From: an uncultured Lachnospiraceae bacterium | Lineage (GTDB): Bacteria > Bacillota > Clostridia > Lachnospirales > Lachnospiraceae | Length of the DNA stretch: 29,554 nucleotides | NCBI GenBank assembly: GCA_910586355.1 | Contig: CAJUHJ010000028.1 | Location: forward strand, 1-29,554 | Reading direction: 5' to 3' | Part shown: piece after piece, positions 16,852 to 24,932 of the stretch | Layout of the letters: the number at the start of each line of letters is the position of its first letter | How positions within the stretch are numbered: the first letter of the stretch is position 1 | The notes under the pieces: model-generated | Told to the model about the DNA's origin: nothing | Databases searched by the model: none | Seen by the model: the letters and a program-made list of their open reading frames with translations, nothing else | Translations under genes and position numbers: made by a program

Positions 16852-17646
16852 TTGTTTGAATATGAATTTATGCGCCAGGCAGTACTTGCGATATTGATTA
16901 TCACTCCATTGTTTGGGCTTCTTGGAACGATGATTGTGAATCGGAAAATGGCTTTTTTTTCAGATGCGCTTGGACATTCCGCATTGACTGGTATTGCAGT
17001 CGGCGTTGTGTGCGGTGTTACGGACACAAATCTGACGATGGTTGTCTTTGCAATTGTGTTTGCATTATTATTGAATTTTATCAGCAGCAAGAGCGGGGCT
17101 TCCACAGACACGGTTATTTCTGTGTTTTCTTCCGGCAGCGTGGCCGTTGGGCTTGCAATCTTATCGAAAGGCGGCAATTTTAGCAAGTATTCTAATCTTT
17201 TGGTTGGGGATATTTTAAGTATTACACAAAAAGAAATCCTGTTTCTTTTTATCCTTTTTCTGGTGACAGTTGTGTTTTTTTGTACTTGTTTTAATTGGTT
17301 GAATGCCGCCGGAATTCACCGGACGCTGGCAAAGAGCAGGCAGATTCCAGTTCGTCTGATTGAAAATCTTTTTGCAGTATTTGTAGCGCTTGTTGTGACG
17401 CTTTCTATTCGATGGGTAGGAATTTTGATTATCAATGCTTTGTTGATTCTTCCAGCGGCGGCGGGCAGGAATTTATCGGAAAATATGCGGGAATATCATT
17501 TCTTTTCTATTTTGTTTTCTTTGTTTTCCGGTCTGGCGGGGCTGTTTACGTCCTATTATACGAATGTGGCGACGGGGCCTATGATTGTGATTTTTGCGAC
17601 TTACCTGTATTTTGGAACGTATTTATATAAAATAAAAGGAGTATAA
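16852..17646 (+). CDS. Zinc/manganese-type ABC transporter permease
   Basis: A 264-residue ABC-3 family membrane subunit (ZnuB/MntB group) with about eight hydrophobic segments. The segment 'MAFFSDALGHSALTGIAVGV' is the family signature near the coupling region, and 'VRWVGILIINALLILPAAAG'-like sequence (here SIRWVGILII and NALLILPAAAGR) lies in the C-terminal half. The start is most likely TTG 16852: GGGAGGAGG ends 7 nt upstream, and translation from further up would overlap the ATPase gene by about 100 nt. The next ATG (16870) has no ribosome site. Being the third gene of the transporter, it completes an importer of binding protein, ATPase and permease. Confidence 0.93.
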   Translation: MFEYEFMRQAVLAILIITPLFGLLGTMIVNRKMAFFSDALGHSALTGIAVGVVCGVTDTNLTMVVFAIVFALLLNFISSKSGASTDTVISVFSSGSVAVGLAILSKGGNFSKYSNLLVGDILSITQKEILFLFILFLVTVVFFCTCFNWLNAAGIHRTLAKSRQIPVRLIENLFAVFVALVVTLSIRWVGILIINALLILPAAAGRNLSENMREYHFFSILFSLFSGLAGLFTSYYTNVATGPMIVIFATYLYFGTYLYKIKGV

Positions 17647-17650
17647 AAGT

Positions 17651-18400
17651 ATGAGTGAAAAAATTTTAGCAGTATCTGCAGGACATGAGATTACAGAACG
17701 TGAATTAAATGATTTAATTGCGAATTATCCGCCCGAGCAGCAGGTTTATTTGTCTTCTCCAAATGCGAAAGACGAGCTGTTAGAGCAGCTGATTGGATTT
17801 CATCTGTTTTCCAAAATGGCAGAGGAAGAAAAAATTAAAGAAAGCAGGGAATATAAAGATATGCTTGCCAAAATGGAAAATGAACTGGCAAGCCATATGG
17901 CTGCAACAAGCGTCATTGAGAAAGTGACTTTAGACGAATCTGAGGTGAAAGCATTTTATAATGATAATCCAGGACAATTTAAGGGGGCAGAACAAGTCAA
18001 AGCAAAGCATATTTTAACGGATACTGAAGAATCTGCCCAAAAAATTGCAAAAGAACTTTTGGAAGGCAAAGATTTTGAGGTGGCCGCAAAGGAATATTCA
18101 ACCTGTCCATCTAAGGAAAAGGGCGGAGATTTGGGCTATTTTGGCCGGGGACAGATGGTTCCTGAATTCGAAAAGGCGGCGTTTGAGGCAGCTGTGGGGA
18201 CGATTACAGGTCCCATAAAAACACAGTTTGGCTATCATCTTATTTTAGTAGAAGATAAAAAAGAAAAAGAGGCGTTGTCGTTTGCCGAAGTCAAAGATCA
18301 AATTTTTGAGAAGCTTTTAACACAGAAAAAGCAGAAGGTCTATATGGAGACTATTCAAAGATTAGAGGAAAAATATGGTGTAGAAAGAAAGGAAAAATAA
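17651..18400 (+). CDS. Parvulin-type peptidyl-prolyl isomerase, cytoplasmic
   Basis: A 249-residue protein with a helical SurA/PrsA-like N-terminal part (residues ~1-110, 'ITERELNDLIANYPPEQQVY') and a rotamase domain at about residues 113-215. Domain features are 'EQVKAKHILTDTEESAQKIA', 'EYSTCPSKEKGGDLGYFGRG', 'MVPEFEKAAFEA' and 'TQFGYHLILVED'. Unlike PrsA it has no signal peptide or lipobox, so it should act inside the cell on proline cis/trans isomerisation. AAAGGAG lies before the ATG. It begins 5 nt after the permease stop, and its TAA overlaps the next ATG (TAATG), showing tight coupling. Clients are unknown; its neighbours include the chaperone and protease genes upstream. Confidence 0.93.
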   Translation: MSEKILAVSAGHEITERELNDLIANYPPEQQVYLSSPNAKDELLEQLIGFHLFSKMAEEEKIKESREYKDMLAKMENELASHMAATSVIEKVTLDESEVKAFYNDNPGQFKGAEQVKAKHILTDTEESAQKIAKELLEGKDFEVAAKEYSTCPSKEKGGDLGYFGRGQMVPEFEKAAFEAAVGTITGPIKTQFGYHLILVEDKKEKEALSFAEVKDQIFEKLLTQKKQKVYMETIQRLEEKYGVERKEK

Positions 18401-18582
18401 TGGAACAAAATCTGCCAAAAGATCCGGTTATCTTACTTAGTTTTGTCAATACGCAGATGAGGGATCACAACCTGTCTTTAAGCGAGTTTTGCGCCGCTTT
18501 CAATATTGGGGAAGAGGAGCTGACAAAAAAACTTTCAGACATTCAATATAGATATGATGCAGTACAAAAACAATTTATTTAG
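18400..18582 (+). CDS. DUF4250-type small protein
   Basis: A 60-residue soluble protein. The opening 'LPKDPVILLSFVNTQMRDHN' followed by a short helix-turn-helix-like segment 'SLSEFCAAFNIGEEEL' and 'IQYRYDAVQKQF' matches my recollection of DUF4250 proteins, which are widespread in Clostridia and uncharacterised. The ATG overlaps the stop of the isomerase gene by one base, so expression is probably coupled. No membrane segment, metal ligands or catalytic motif is visible. The helix-turn-helix-like middle could bind nucleic acid or protein, but that is speculation. Confidence 0.75.
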   Translation: MEQNLPKDPVILLSFVNTQMRDHNLSLSEFCAAFNIGEEELTKKLSDIQYRYDAVQKQFI

Positions 18583-18594
18583 GAGGATATGAAT

Positions 18595-19905
18595 ATGTGG
18601 GCATATGAAAGTGTTTTTTATCAAATTTACCCCTTGGGATTTTGCGGGGCTCCGTTTGAAAATGACGGAGTGTTGGAGCATAGAATTTTAAAAGTAAAAG
18701 AATGGATTCCTCATATCAAGGAATTAGGGGCGACTGCGATTTATTTTTCTCCAGTATTTGAATCAGATACACATGGATATAATACGAGAGACTATAAGAA
18801 AATTGACTGCCGTCTGGGAACAAACGAAGATTTCAAAGAAGTTTGTGAGGCTTTGCATAAGGAAGGCATAAAAGTCGTTTTGGACGGCGTATTTAATCAT
18901 GTGGGCAGAGGATTTACAGCATTCCAGGACGTATTAAAGAATCGGGAAAATTCGCCGTATAAAGACTGGTTTCATATTAATTTTGGCGGAAATTCAAATT
19001 ACAATGACGGGCTTTGGTACGAGGGCTGGGAAGGCAATTATGATTTGGTAAAATTAAATCTCTACAATCCGGCAGTAGTGGAACACATTTTTTCTGCAAT
19101 CAAAAGCTGGGTAGAAGAATTTGATATTGACGGGCTGCGTTTAGACGTTGCATACTGTCTGACGCCGGAGTTTTTAAAACAGCTTCGTCAATTTACAGAT
19201 GGATTAAAAGAAGAGTTCTTTTTGCTGGGTGAAACGCTGCATGGGGACTATAACCAGTGGATGAATCCCCAGATGCTTCATTCTGTGACAAATTATGAAT
19301 GTTATAAAGGACTGTTTTCCAGTTTTAATTCTATGAATATGTTTGAAATTGTCCATTCCCTGCTCCGTCAGTTTGGGCCGGAAAACTGGACGCTTTACAA
19401 AGGACAGCATTTACTTTCCTTTGTCGACAACCATGATGTTTCAAGAATTGCTTCGAATTTGACAAATGAAAAGCATTTGCCGCTTATTTATGCAATGGCG
19501 TTTGGTATGCCTGGAATTCCATGTGTATATTATGGGAGCGAATGGGGTGCAAAAGCGGCAAAGCAGGAAGGCGACCCGGCGCTTCGGGCTTGTTTTGAAA
19601 AGCCGGTAGAAAATGAGCTGACGGAATGGATTGCAAAATTGTCTGGGGCAAAGGTAAGTTCGGAGGCATTGAATTATGGGGCGTTTCGTTCTGTACTTTT
19701 GACAAATAAACAGTGTATTTTTGAGCGCAAATCAGAAAATGACCGCGTCCTTGTAGCGATAAATGCAGACGCAGAAGCTTTTCATGCGCATTTTGACGCC
19801 GGCTGCGGTATGGCGGTAGATTTAATCACAGGAGAAGAACACGATTTTGGCGGCGGAAGTGAACTTCCACCGTATAGCGCATATTTTTGGAAGATGGAGA
19901 AGTGA
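18595..19905 (+). CDS. GH13 alpha-amylase family glucosidase, intracellular
   Basis: A 436-residue single-domain enzyme of the alpha-amylase superfamily. It has all four conserved regions: I 'DGVFNHVG' (97-104), II 'GLRLDVAYC' (180-188, nucleophile Asp184), III 'LLGETLHG' (210-217, acid/base Glu213) and IV 'FVDNHD' (276-281, Asp281). It begins directly with the barrel ('YESVFYQIYPLGFCG') and lacks the N-terminal starch-binding domain of neopullulanases. There is no signal peptide, so it probably acts on imported maltodextrins or related oligosaccharides. The ATG at 18595 lies 8 nt after AGGAGG; an ATG at 18589 is only 2 nt away from it. It ends the block and is followed by a hairpin. Exact substrate cannot be told. 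Confidence 0.9.
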   Translation: MWAYESVFYQIYPLGFCGAPFENDGVLEHRILKVKEWIPHIKELGATAIYFSPVFESDTHGYNTRDYKKIDCRLGTNEDFKEVCEALHKEGIKVVLDGVFNHVGRGFTAFQDVLKNRENSPYKDWFHINFGGNSNYNDGLWYEGWEGNYDLVKLNLYNPAVVEHIFSAIKSWVEEFDIDGLRLDVAYCLTPEFLKQLRQFTDGLKEEFFLLGETLHGDYNQWMNPQMLHSVTNYECYKGLFSSFNSMNMFEIVHSLLRQFGPENWTLYKGQHLLSFVDNHDVSRIASNLTNEKHLPLIYAMAFGMPGIPCVYYGSEWGAKAAKQEGDPALRACFEKPVENELTEWIAKLSGAKVSSEALNYGAFRSVLLTNKQCIFERKSENDRVLVAINADAEAFHAHFDAGCGMAVDLITGEEHDFGGGSELPPYSAYFWKMEK

Positions 19906-19911
19906 TAATTT

Positions 19912-19951
19912 TCAATCCCATAGAATTGACATTTTGATTCTATGGGATTGA
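19912..19951 (+). terminator. Strong hairpin after GH13 gene
   Basis: A perfect 15-bp stem, TCAATCCCATAGAAT (19912-19926) with ATTCTATGGGATTGA (19937-19951), and a 10-nt loop. The tail CGTGTTTTATA is only moderately T-rich. The right arm also contributes most of the -35 box (TTGACG) of the next gene's promoter. Confidence 0.7.
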
Positions 19952-19976
19952 CGTGTTTTATACTGTTTGTTATAAT
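19948..19976 (+). promoter_or_regulatory. Promoter of the Big_2 surface protein gene
   Basis: TTGACG (19948-19953), exactly 17 bp, TATAAT (19971-19976). The start near 19983 leaves a ~40-nt leader before the ATG at 20023. The -35 lies in the right arm of the preceding terminator hairpin. Confidence 0.75.
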
Positions 19977-20022
19977 TACTTACGGCGTGTATTTATATCT
20001 TATTTTGAGAGGGGAGAGTTCT

Positions 20023-23000
20023 ATGAAAAAAAACAGAAAAGTTTTTGTAGTGGCAGTAATGGTATTAATGGCGTTTGTTTCATGTATCAATGTATCAGCA
20101 GGTACAAAATCCGGTTCTAAGAAATATGAGTTGAAACTGAATAAGACCATATTTACCATGAAAAAGGGGAAATCTGTTAAATTAAAAGCGGCGTTAAATA
20201 AGGCTGCCAAGGGGAAAAAAGTAGAATGGGCGTCAAGCAACAAAAAAATTGCAGAAGTAAAGCCAAACGGTAAAGTGACCGCAAAGAAAAAGGGCAAAGC
20301 GACGATTACTGCAAAGATTAAGGGGACAAACGTAAAGGCAAATTGTAAAATTACAGTAGGTACGCCGGTAAAAAGCGTGCAGTTAGAAAAATCGTCTGTT
20401 TCTTTAGAGCCGGGCGCAACGTTTGTGTTAAAGGCAAAATTATCTCCTAAGAAGCCGTCTAATAAAAAAATGACGTTTACTTCCAATAATAATCAAATTG
20501 TATCTGTATCTTCTAAGGGGGTTGTGTCGGCAAAGAAGGAGGGGACGGCCAAAATTACCGTAGCTCCCCAGGATGCTTCCGGCAAAAAGGCAGTTTGTAA
20601 TGTGACTGTTTCGAAAAAAGAAATTGTGATAACAAATCTGACGATAAACGCTGTAAATACAACGCTTGAGCCAGGAGAAAAAAAGCAGCTGACAGCTTCC
20701 ATAAATCCGTCAAATGCAACAAACAAGTCGGTTTCATGGAGTTCCAGCAATCCCAAAGTAGTAACGGTCAGCAATAACGGTTTGCTGCAGGGGATAGGAG
20801 AAGGTACGGCAACTGTTTCTGTTGCGGCGAAAAATGGCGTTAAGGCAGCATGCAGCGTGAAAGTTTCTTATAAAGGGAATGTAAGCAGCCAGACAGAATT
20901 AAACCGTGCTCTTTCGAGTAAAATGCTTACAAATATCGTTTACACTTCGTCTAAAGCAGAAAATATTACGATTCCGGCAGGGGATTACAGCTCAAAATCA
21001 CTGGAAATACATGCTCCAAATGCAGAAGTGACGAATCAGGGTCGTTTTGCAAAAGTAAAGATTTATGCAATTGCAAAAAATACATATACCGAAAATGCAA
21101 ATAATGTAATTGAATTTCACGCATCCAAGGGGCATGTCGTAGTTGGTGAAACCGGAATTGCGTCGATTCAGCTGTCCAGTTCAGGCGGACAGAACTTTGA
21201 ACTGGACAATAACGGTTCCGTTCGTGATTTACAGGTTCCGGCAAAATCTGTTTTAAATATTGCCGGAAAAAATGTTGTTCCTGTTTCTTTACGTATGGGT
21301 GCAGGCGGGTCAAAAATTGTGACAAAAACAGAATTGTCCATACGTTCCAGTGCACAATGGGATATGACGGTTCTTCCAGGGGCAGAACATACAAAAGCAA
21401 CCATAGAAGATTCGTCGTGTATGCCGGAGATTGAAGGGATAGGATGTATTCCGGTGACGGTCAGTGAAGACCAGGATATTGTGCATGTTCCGGCTAAAAT
21501 GAACGAAAGCATTGGAATTTCCCAGAAAGTAACGGTATCGGGAAACATTCAGGAATATGACCTGATAGAAGAAACTTTGGATACACAAGAAGGAGAGTTT
21601 GACGGCGAAGCAGATAACAGCTATCGTGTAACAAATCAGGCTTCTGATAAAGCCGCGGTTTATCTGCTGCCATACAGCCTGTCAAACCGTGATATTAATA
21701 CAGAGAATTATAAAGATTATTTAAAAGAGATGGACGCATCTGCATTGACGGATGAAACGGGAAATTATACAATCCCGGAAGTATTGATTGGGAATTACTG
21801 GCTGATTGTCATAAAGGATCATTATAAGCCTGTGATACAGAATTTGTTTATTACCAGTTTTCAGACAGAGACATTTGCAAATAACCAGATTGATTTATTG
21901 GCGGATACATTTTCAGAAATTCCAAACACACCTGAAATTTCCGGTACCATTGTAGACGGCCTGACTGGAGAATCTGTGAATACAGCTGGAATTACAGTAA
22001 AATTAAGAGCGGGAAGCAGTAATATTATTGGTGAAGCTGTACAAACGTCAGTGACAGATGAAGAGGGCGGCTATCAATTTACAGACGTCAGCGCCGGGGT
22101 TTATACAGTAGAAGCATTGGATGTCAGAGCGGATTTGCCAGGGGACGCCGTAAGGTATAATCATACGTATTCTACAATTGTAGTGGCAGCGCCTTATTTA
22201 AGCCATGATAATTATAATCTGATTATGAATCAGCAGATGCAAAATATTACGGGAACCGGCTTGGTACAATTTACGTTAGAATGGGGGACAGAGGAGTCCG
22301 GCGCAAGCGCAGATATAGACTCCCATCTGATAGGGCCGAAAAAAGATGGAAATGATGTATTCCATGTTTATTATGACAATGATCAATATAATGTATGGGA
22401 TGATTCGGAATCTGAATATATCAGGTACGCCGATCTGGACGTCGATGATACGGAGTATGAAGGCCCGGAACATACGACGATTTATAATGAGACGCCGGGA
22501 ATTTATAGATTTTATATCCATAATTTTTCAGAGAAAGAAGAAGAAAATTCTGATAAGATGGCAAAATCCTCTATCAAAGTGACAATTACCATAGGTACCA
22601 GCGCATATACTTATTATTGTCCTAACCAAGCAGGCAATTTGTGGTATGTATGCGATTATAATTCGATTACACATACGATTATTCCGAAAAATATTGTAAG
22701 TACATTCTTAGGTTCTACATCAGAGATTGGACTGACAGAAGAAGAGATAAATCTGAAATATTTGGAGTCAGAAAAGAAACTTGCGATTGAAAAAACAGAC
22801 AATATTAAAGCGTATCTTAGGCGTTTTAATGATTCTGTAAAAAAGACAGAATATTTGAATCAGGTTTCGGTATGGAAAAACCAGATACCTGGGATGGAAA
22901 ACGTTAATGAAGTAAGGGAACTTTCTTTAGAAATAGAAGAATTATACGATATGCTAAGGAGTGGGAGCATCAATCCGTCTGTTACTGCTGACAATTTATT

Positions 23001-23754
23001 TGATTATGACGTGGATACAGCAATAGATGATGAGACGGGGGAATCTTACAAAGAGATCATATGTGAAACATTATCTGGGGATACATTGATAAATTTTAAC
23101 GTATTGGATGATGGGGAAAACACATGTACAATAGAGACAATTACAGATGATACATCAAAATACCGTTATATCCTGCATATGGAATATGCAAATGGATTGT
23201 CCTGCGATTACAGAGTCCGGGTGATTAATGGGTTAGATTCAATCGCTGCAGAAATTCAAAAGTATGTACGCATATGTAATGACATACTGGATACATTCGA
23301 GGATTGTGAAGATATTCAAAACAGCAGGGCAAAATTAACGGAACTGCAAAATAAAGTACCGGAAATTACTTCTTTGGACGAATATGAAGAAATACGCCGC
23401 CAGATTCTGGAAATCACAAATCGTTACAAATATGAGATTGTAATTGATTCTGTACGTGCAGAAGGATTAATAGACTGGTGGGGTACAATGGACAGTGAAA
23501 TGGATGAGAATGGTGATATTATACGTGAAGTATCTGTATTATGGTTAGAACGCAGCGAAGACGTGACAGAGGATGAGATATTAGATAAACTTGAGATTAG
23601 TTTTGAAGATTATGACAGTGAAGAACCAGAAAACCAGATCACATACAGTATTACAAAATTGGAACAGGATTCTGATTATTATGCAGTATTGAAAATTACA
23701 AATCCGGCTACGGGACATAGAAAGAACATGTATATTAAAATCAGAGTTTATTAA
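20023..23754 (+). CDS. Secreted multidomain protein with three Big_2 (Ig-like) domains
   Basis: A 1243-residue exported protein. A signal peptide spans residues 1 to ~26 ('VSA' then Gly). Three bacterial Ig-like Big_2 domains occupy about 34-112, 115-196 and 203-282, each with a 'W-x-S-S/N-N' core and a 'G-x-V-x-A-K-K-x-G-x-A-x-I' ending; the first is very lysine-rich. Residues ~290-500 are repetitive and strand-rich, like a beta-solenoid stalk. A carboxypeptidase-regulatory/CNA-B-like domain lies near 639-722, and near 744-870 is a region like YfaP/DUF2135 ('ADIDSHLIGP', 'ADLDVDDTEYEGPEH'). The last ~340 residues contain a helix-plus-strand module that seems to occur twice, and they are acidic. 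There is no LPXTG, C-terminal membrane helix or SLH motif, so anchoring is unclear. The ATG at 20023 has AGAGGGGAG; an earlier in-frame start lies inside the promoter. Function likely adhesive or structural. Confidence 0.85.
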   Translation: MKKNRKVFVVAVMVLMAFVSCINVSAGTKSGSKKYELKLNKTIFTMKKGKSVKLKAALNKAAKGKKVEWASSNKKIAEVKPNGKVTAKKKGKATITAKIKGTNVKANCKITVGTPVKSVQLEKSSVSLEPGATFVLKAKLSPKKPSNKKMTFTSNNNQIVSVSSKGVVSAKKEGTAKITVAPQDASGKKAVCNVTVSKKEIVITNLTINAVNTTLEPGEKKQLTASINPSNATNKSVSWSSSNPKVVTVSNNGLLQGIGEGTATVSVAAKNGVKAACSVKVSYKGNVSSQTELNRALSSKMLTNIVYTSSKAENITIPAGDYSSKSLEIHAPNAEVTNQGRFAKVKIYAIAKNTYTENANNVIEFHASKGHVVVGETGIASIQLSSSGGQNFELDNNGSVRDLQVPAKSVLNIAGKNVVPVSLRMGAGGSKIVTKTELSIRSSAQWDMTVLPGAEHTKATIEDSSCMPEIEGIGCIPVTVSEDQDIVHVPAKMNESIGISQKVTVSGNIQEYDLIEETLDTQEGEFDGEADNSYRVTNQASDKAAVYLLPYSLSNRDINTENYKDYLKEMDASALTDETGNYTIPEVLIGNYWLIVIKDHYKPVIQNLFITSFQTETFANNQIDLLADTFSEIPNTPEISGTIVDGLTGESVNTAGITVKLRAGSSNIIGEAVQTSVTDEEGGYQFTDVSAGVYTVEALDVRADLPGDAVRYNHTYSTIVVAAPYLSHDNYNLIMNQQMQNITGTGLVQFTLEWGTEESGASADIDSHLIGPKKDGNDVFHVYYDNDQYNVWDDSESEYIRYADLDVDDTEYEGPEHTTIYNETPGIYRFYIHNFSEKEEENSDKMAKSSIKVTITIGTSAYTYYCPNQAGNLWYVCDYNSITHTIIPKNIVSTFLGSTSEIGLTEEEINLKYLESEKKLAIEKTDNIKAYLRRFNDSVKKTEYLNQVSVWKNQIPGMENVNEVRELSLEIEELYDMLRSGSINPSVTADNLFDYDVDTAIDDETGESYKEIICETLSGDTLINFNVLDDGENTCTIETITDDTSKYRYILHMEYANGLSCDYRVRVINGLDSIAAEIQKYVRICNDILDTFEDCEDIQNSRAKLTELQNKVPEITSLDEYEEIRRQILEITNRYKYEIVIDSVRAEGLIDWWGTMDSEMDENGDIIREVSVLWLERSEDVTEDEILDKLEISFEDYDSEEPENQITYSITKLEQDSDYYAVLKITNPATGHRKNMYIKIRVY

Positions 23755-23758
23755 TTTC

Positions 23759-23794
23759 AAAAAACGTCAGATGAGAAAACATCTGGCGTTTTTT
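23759..23794 (+). terminator. Intrinsic terminator after the Big_2 gene
   Basis: AAAAAACGTCAGATG (23759-23773) pairs with CATCTGGCGTTTTTT (23780-23794), a 15-bp stem with one G-U pair and a six-base loop, ending in a T-run. Confidence 0.92.
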
Positions 23795-23801
23795 AGGAGG
23801 C

Positions 23802-23830
23802 TTTACAGGCGTGGCATCTTTTGGTATAAT
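23802..23830 (+). promoter_or_regulatory. Promoter of the Rpn-type nuclease gene
   Basis: TTTACA (23802-23807), 17 bp, TATAAT (23825-23830), starting 8 bp after the preceding terminator stem. The leader is about 37 nt, with AAAGGAAGG before the ATG at 23874. Confidence 0.75.
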
Positions 23831-23873
23831 GCAGACATCCCAATTCTAAAATAGATGTTAAAAGGAAGGAAAC

Positions 23874-24872
23874 ATGGTACAGACGAATTTAGCCCAGGCA
23901 GTCGAGGCGGCAGATGCAGCAAGTACATACGATGCAAATGTAAAATACCTGCTTGCCGACAGGCAGATACTGGCACGTATTTTGAAATATGCAGTAAGTG
24001 AATTCCGGCATATGGAAATCGAAGAGATTATGCCTGGAATTGGGCCTGAGATTGAAATTGGAGAAAGGCCGGTGGATGCAGGGCTGTCGAACTTAGGGCG
24101 AATAAAAGAGGGCAATACCGAAGATAATGTTCCAGGGGAAGGCAAAATATATTATGATATTCGTTTTACTGCCTATCAGAAACAAAAAGAAATGAAATTT
24201 TTAATAAACATAGAGGCACAGAAATCCTCAGACACGGCGAAATTAGGTTATCATTTGGAAAACAGGATCATATTTTATTTATCAAGGATGGTATCTGCAC
24301 AAAAACAGACTGAATTTTTCCACAGTGATTATGATAACTTAAAAAAGGTACGCAGTATTTGGATTTGTATGGATGGAAATCGAACGGATGGGGATTCAAT
24401 CGAAGAAATCAGCCTGGAAAGAAAAACAGTTTTTGGAAACAGGCAGAGTACATCTGATATAGATTTAATAAAAGGGATTGTAATTCACATCAGAAATGGC
24501 AGGAATTATAAGACATCTCAGAATAAGTTGATTTCCATGCTGGAGGGGCTTCTTTCCCAAATAGAACCAGAAGAAAAGAAACGTATTTTGTCAGAAGAAT
24601 ATGGATTGGTTATGACCACCGCATTGGAGGGGAGGATACAGACTATGTGCAATTTGTCAGAAAATATTATAGAACTGGGCATGGAAAAAGGCATGGAAAA
24701 AGGCATAGAAAAAGGCATAGAAAAAGGCATGAGAGAAGGCATACAAAAGGAACGCATGGACGCCATAGAAAGAATGGTAAAAGCGGGTGCAAGTAAAGAA
24801 CAGATTTTATCTTACGGTTATACTGAAGAGGAATATCGAAAATCACAAGAAAGCCTTCTTTTCAATCATTAA
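23874..24872 (+). CDS. Rpn family recombination-promoting nuclease (PD-(D/E)XK)
   Basis: A 332-residue protein of the RpnA/transposase_31-like group, older name 'putative transposase'. The PD-(D/E)XK-type core shows Asp95 in 'YYDIRFTAY' and 'Glu114-x-Gln116' in 'LINIEAQKS', followed by 'LGYHLENRIIFYLSRMVSAQ' and 'VRSIWICMD', typical of the family. The C-terminal third ends in a run of GMEKG/GIEKG/GMREG units (residues ~269-290) followed by a short 'GASKEQILSYGYTEEEY' tail, both usual for this family. RpnA of E. coli is a RecA-independent, Ca-stimulated DNA endonuclease; activity here is inferred. No terminal inverted repeats or target duplication flank it, so it does not look like an inserted transposon. 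It has its own promoter and terminator. Confidence 0.85.
   Translation: MVQTNLAQAVEAADAASTYDANVKYLLADRQILARILKYAVSEFRHMEIEEIMPGIGPEIEIGERPVDAGLSNLGRIKEGNTEDNVPGEGKIYYDIRFTAYQKQKEMKFLINIEAQKSSDTAKLGYHLENRIIFYLSRMVSAQKQTEFFHSDYDNLKKVRSIWICMDGNRTDGDSIEEISLERKTVFGNRQSTSDIDLIKGIVIHIRNGRNYKTSQNKLISMLEGLLSQIEPEEKKRILSEEYGLVMTTALEGRIQTMCNLSENIIELGMEKGMEKGIEKGIEKGMREGIQKERMDAIERMVKAGASKEQILSYGYTEEEYRKSQESLLFNH
24678..24749 (+). repeat. 12-nt coding repeats in the Rpn gene
   Basis: Six tandem 12-nt units begin at 24678: two of GGCATGGAAAAA, two of GGCATAGAAAAA, then GGCATGAGAGAA and a diverged GGCATACAAAAG. Each encodes G-(M/I)-E-K or a variant. Copy number could change by slippage without shifting the frame. 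Confidence 0.9.
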
Positions 24873-24873
24873 G

Positions 24874-24918
24874 TAATCAAAAGCTCGGATTTTTGATAAA
24901 AATCCGAGCTTTTGATTA
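24874..24918. terminator. Bidirectional terminator between Rpn gene and proC
   Basis: A perfect 21-bp inverted repeat (24874-24894 and 24898-24918) with a 3-nt GAT loop. The core is AAAAGCTCGGATTTTT. A-rich and T-rich arms on both sides serve both converging genes. It is one of the longest perfect stems in the window. Confidence 0.9.
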
Positions 24919-24932
24919 TATAGAATCTAACT

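Noticed and set aside
19942..20022. 27-codon N-terminal extension of the Big_2 protein
   Set aside because: It lies over the TTGACG/TATAAT promoter and has no ribosome site; the downstream start has AGAGGGGAG and a proper signal peptide.
20023..20100. Lipoprotein reading of the Big_2 signal peptide (Cys21 in 'AFVSC')
   Set aside because: Phe at -3 is poor for a lipobox and a good signal peptidase I site ('VSA') follows; left as a minor alternative.
23874..24872. Rpn-type gene as a transposase of an inserted element
   Set aside because: No terminal inverted repeats or target-site duplication flank it, and it has ordinary promoter and terminator; the family is now viewed as nucleases.
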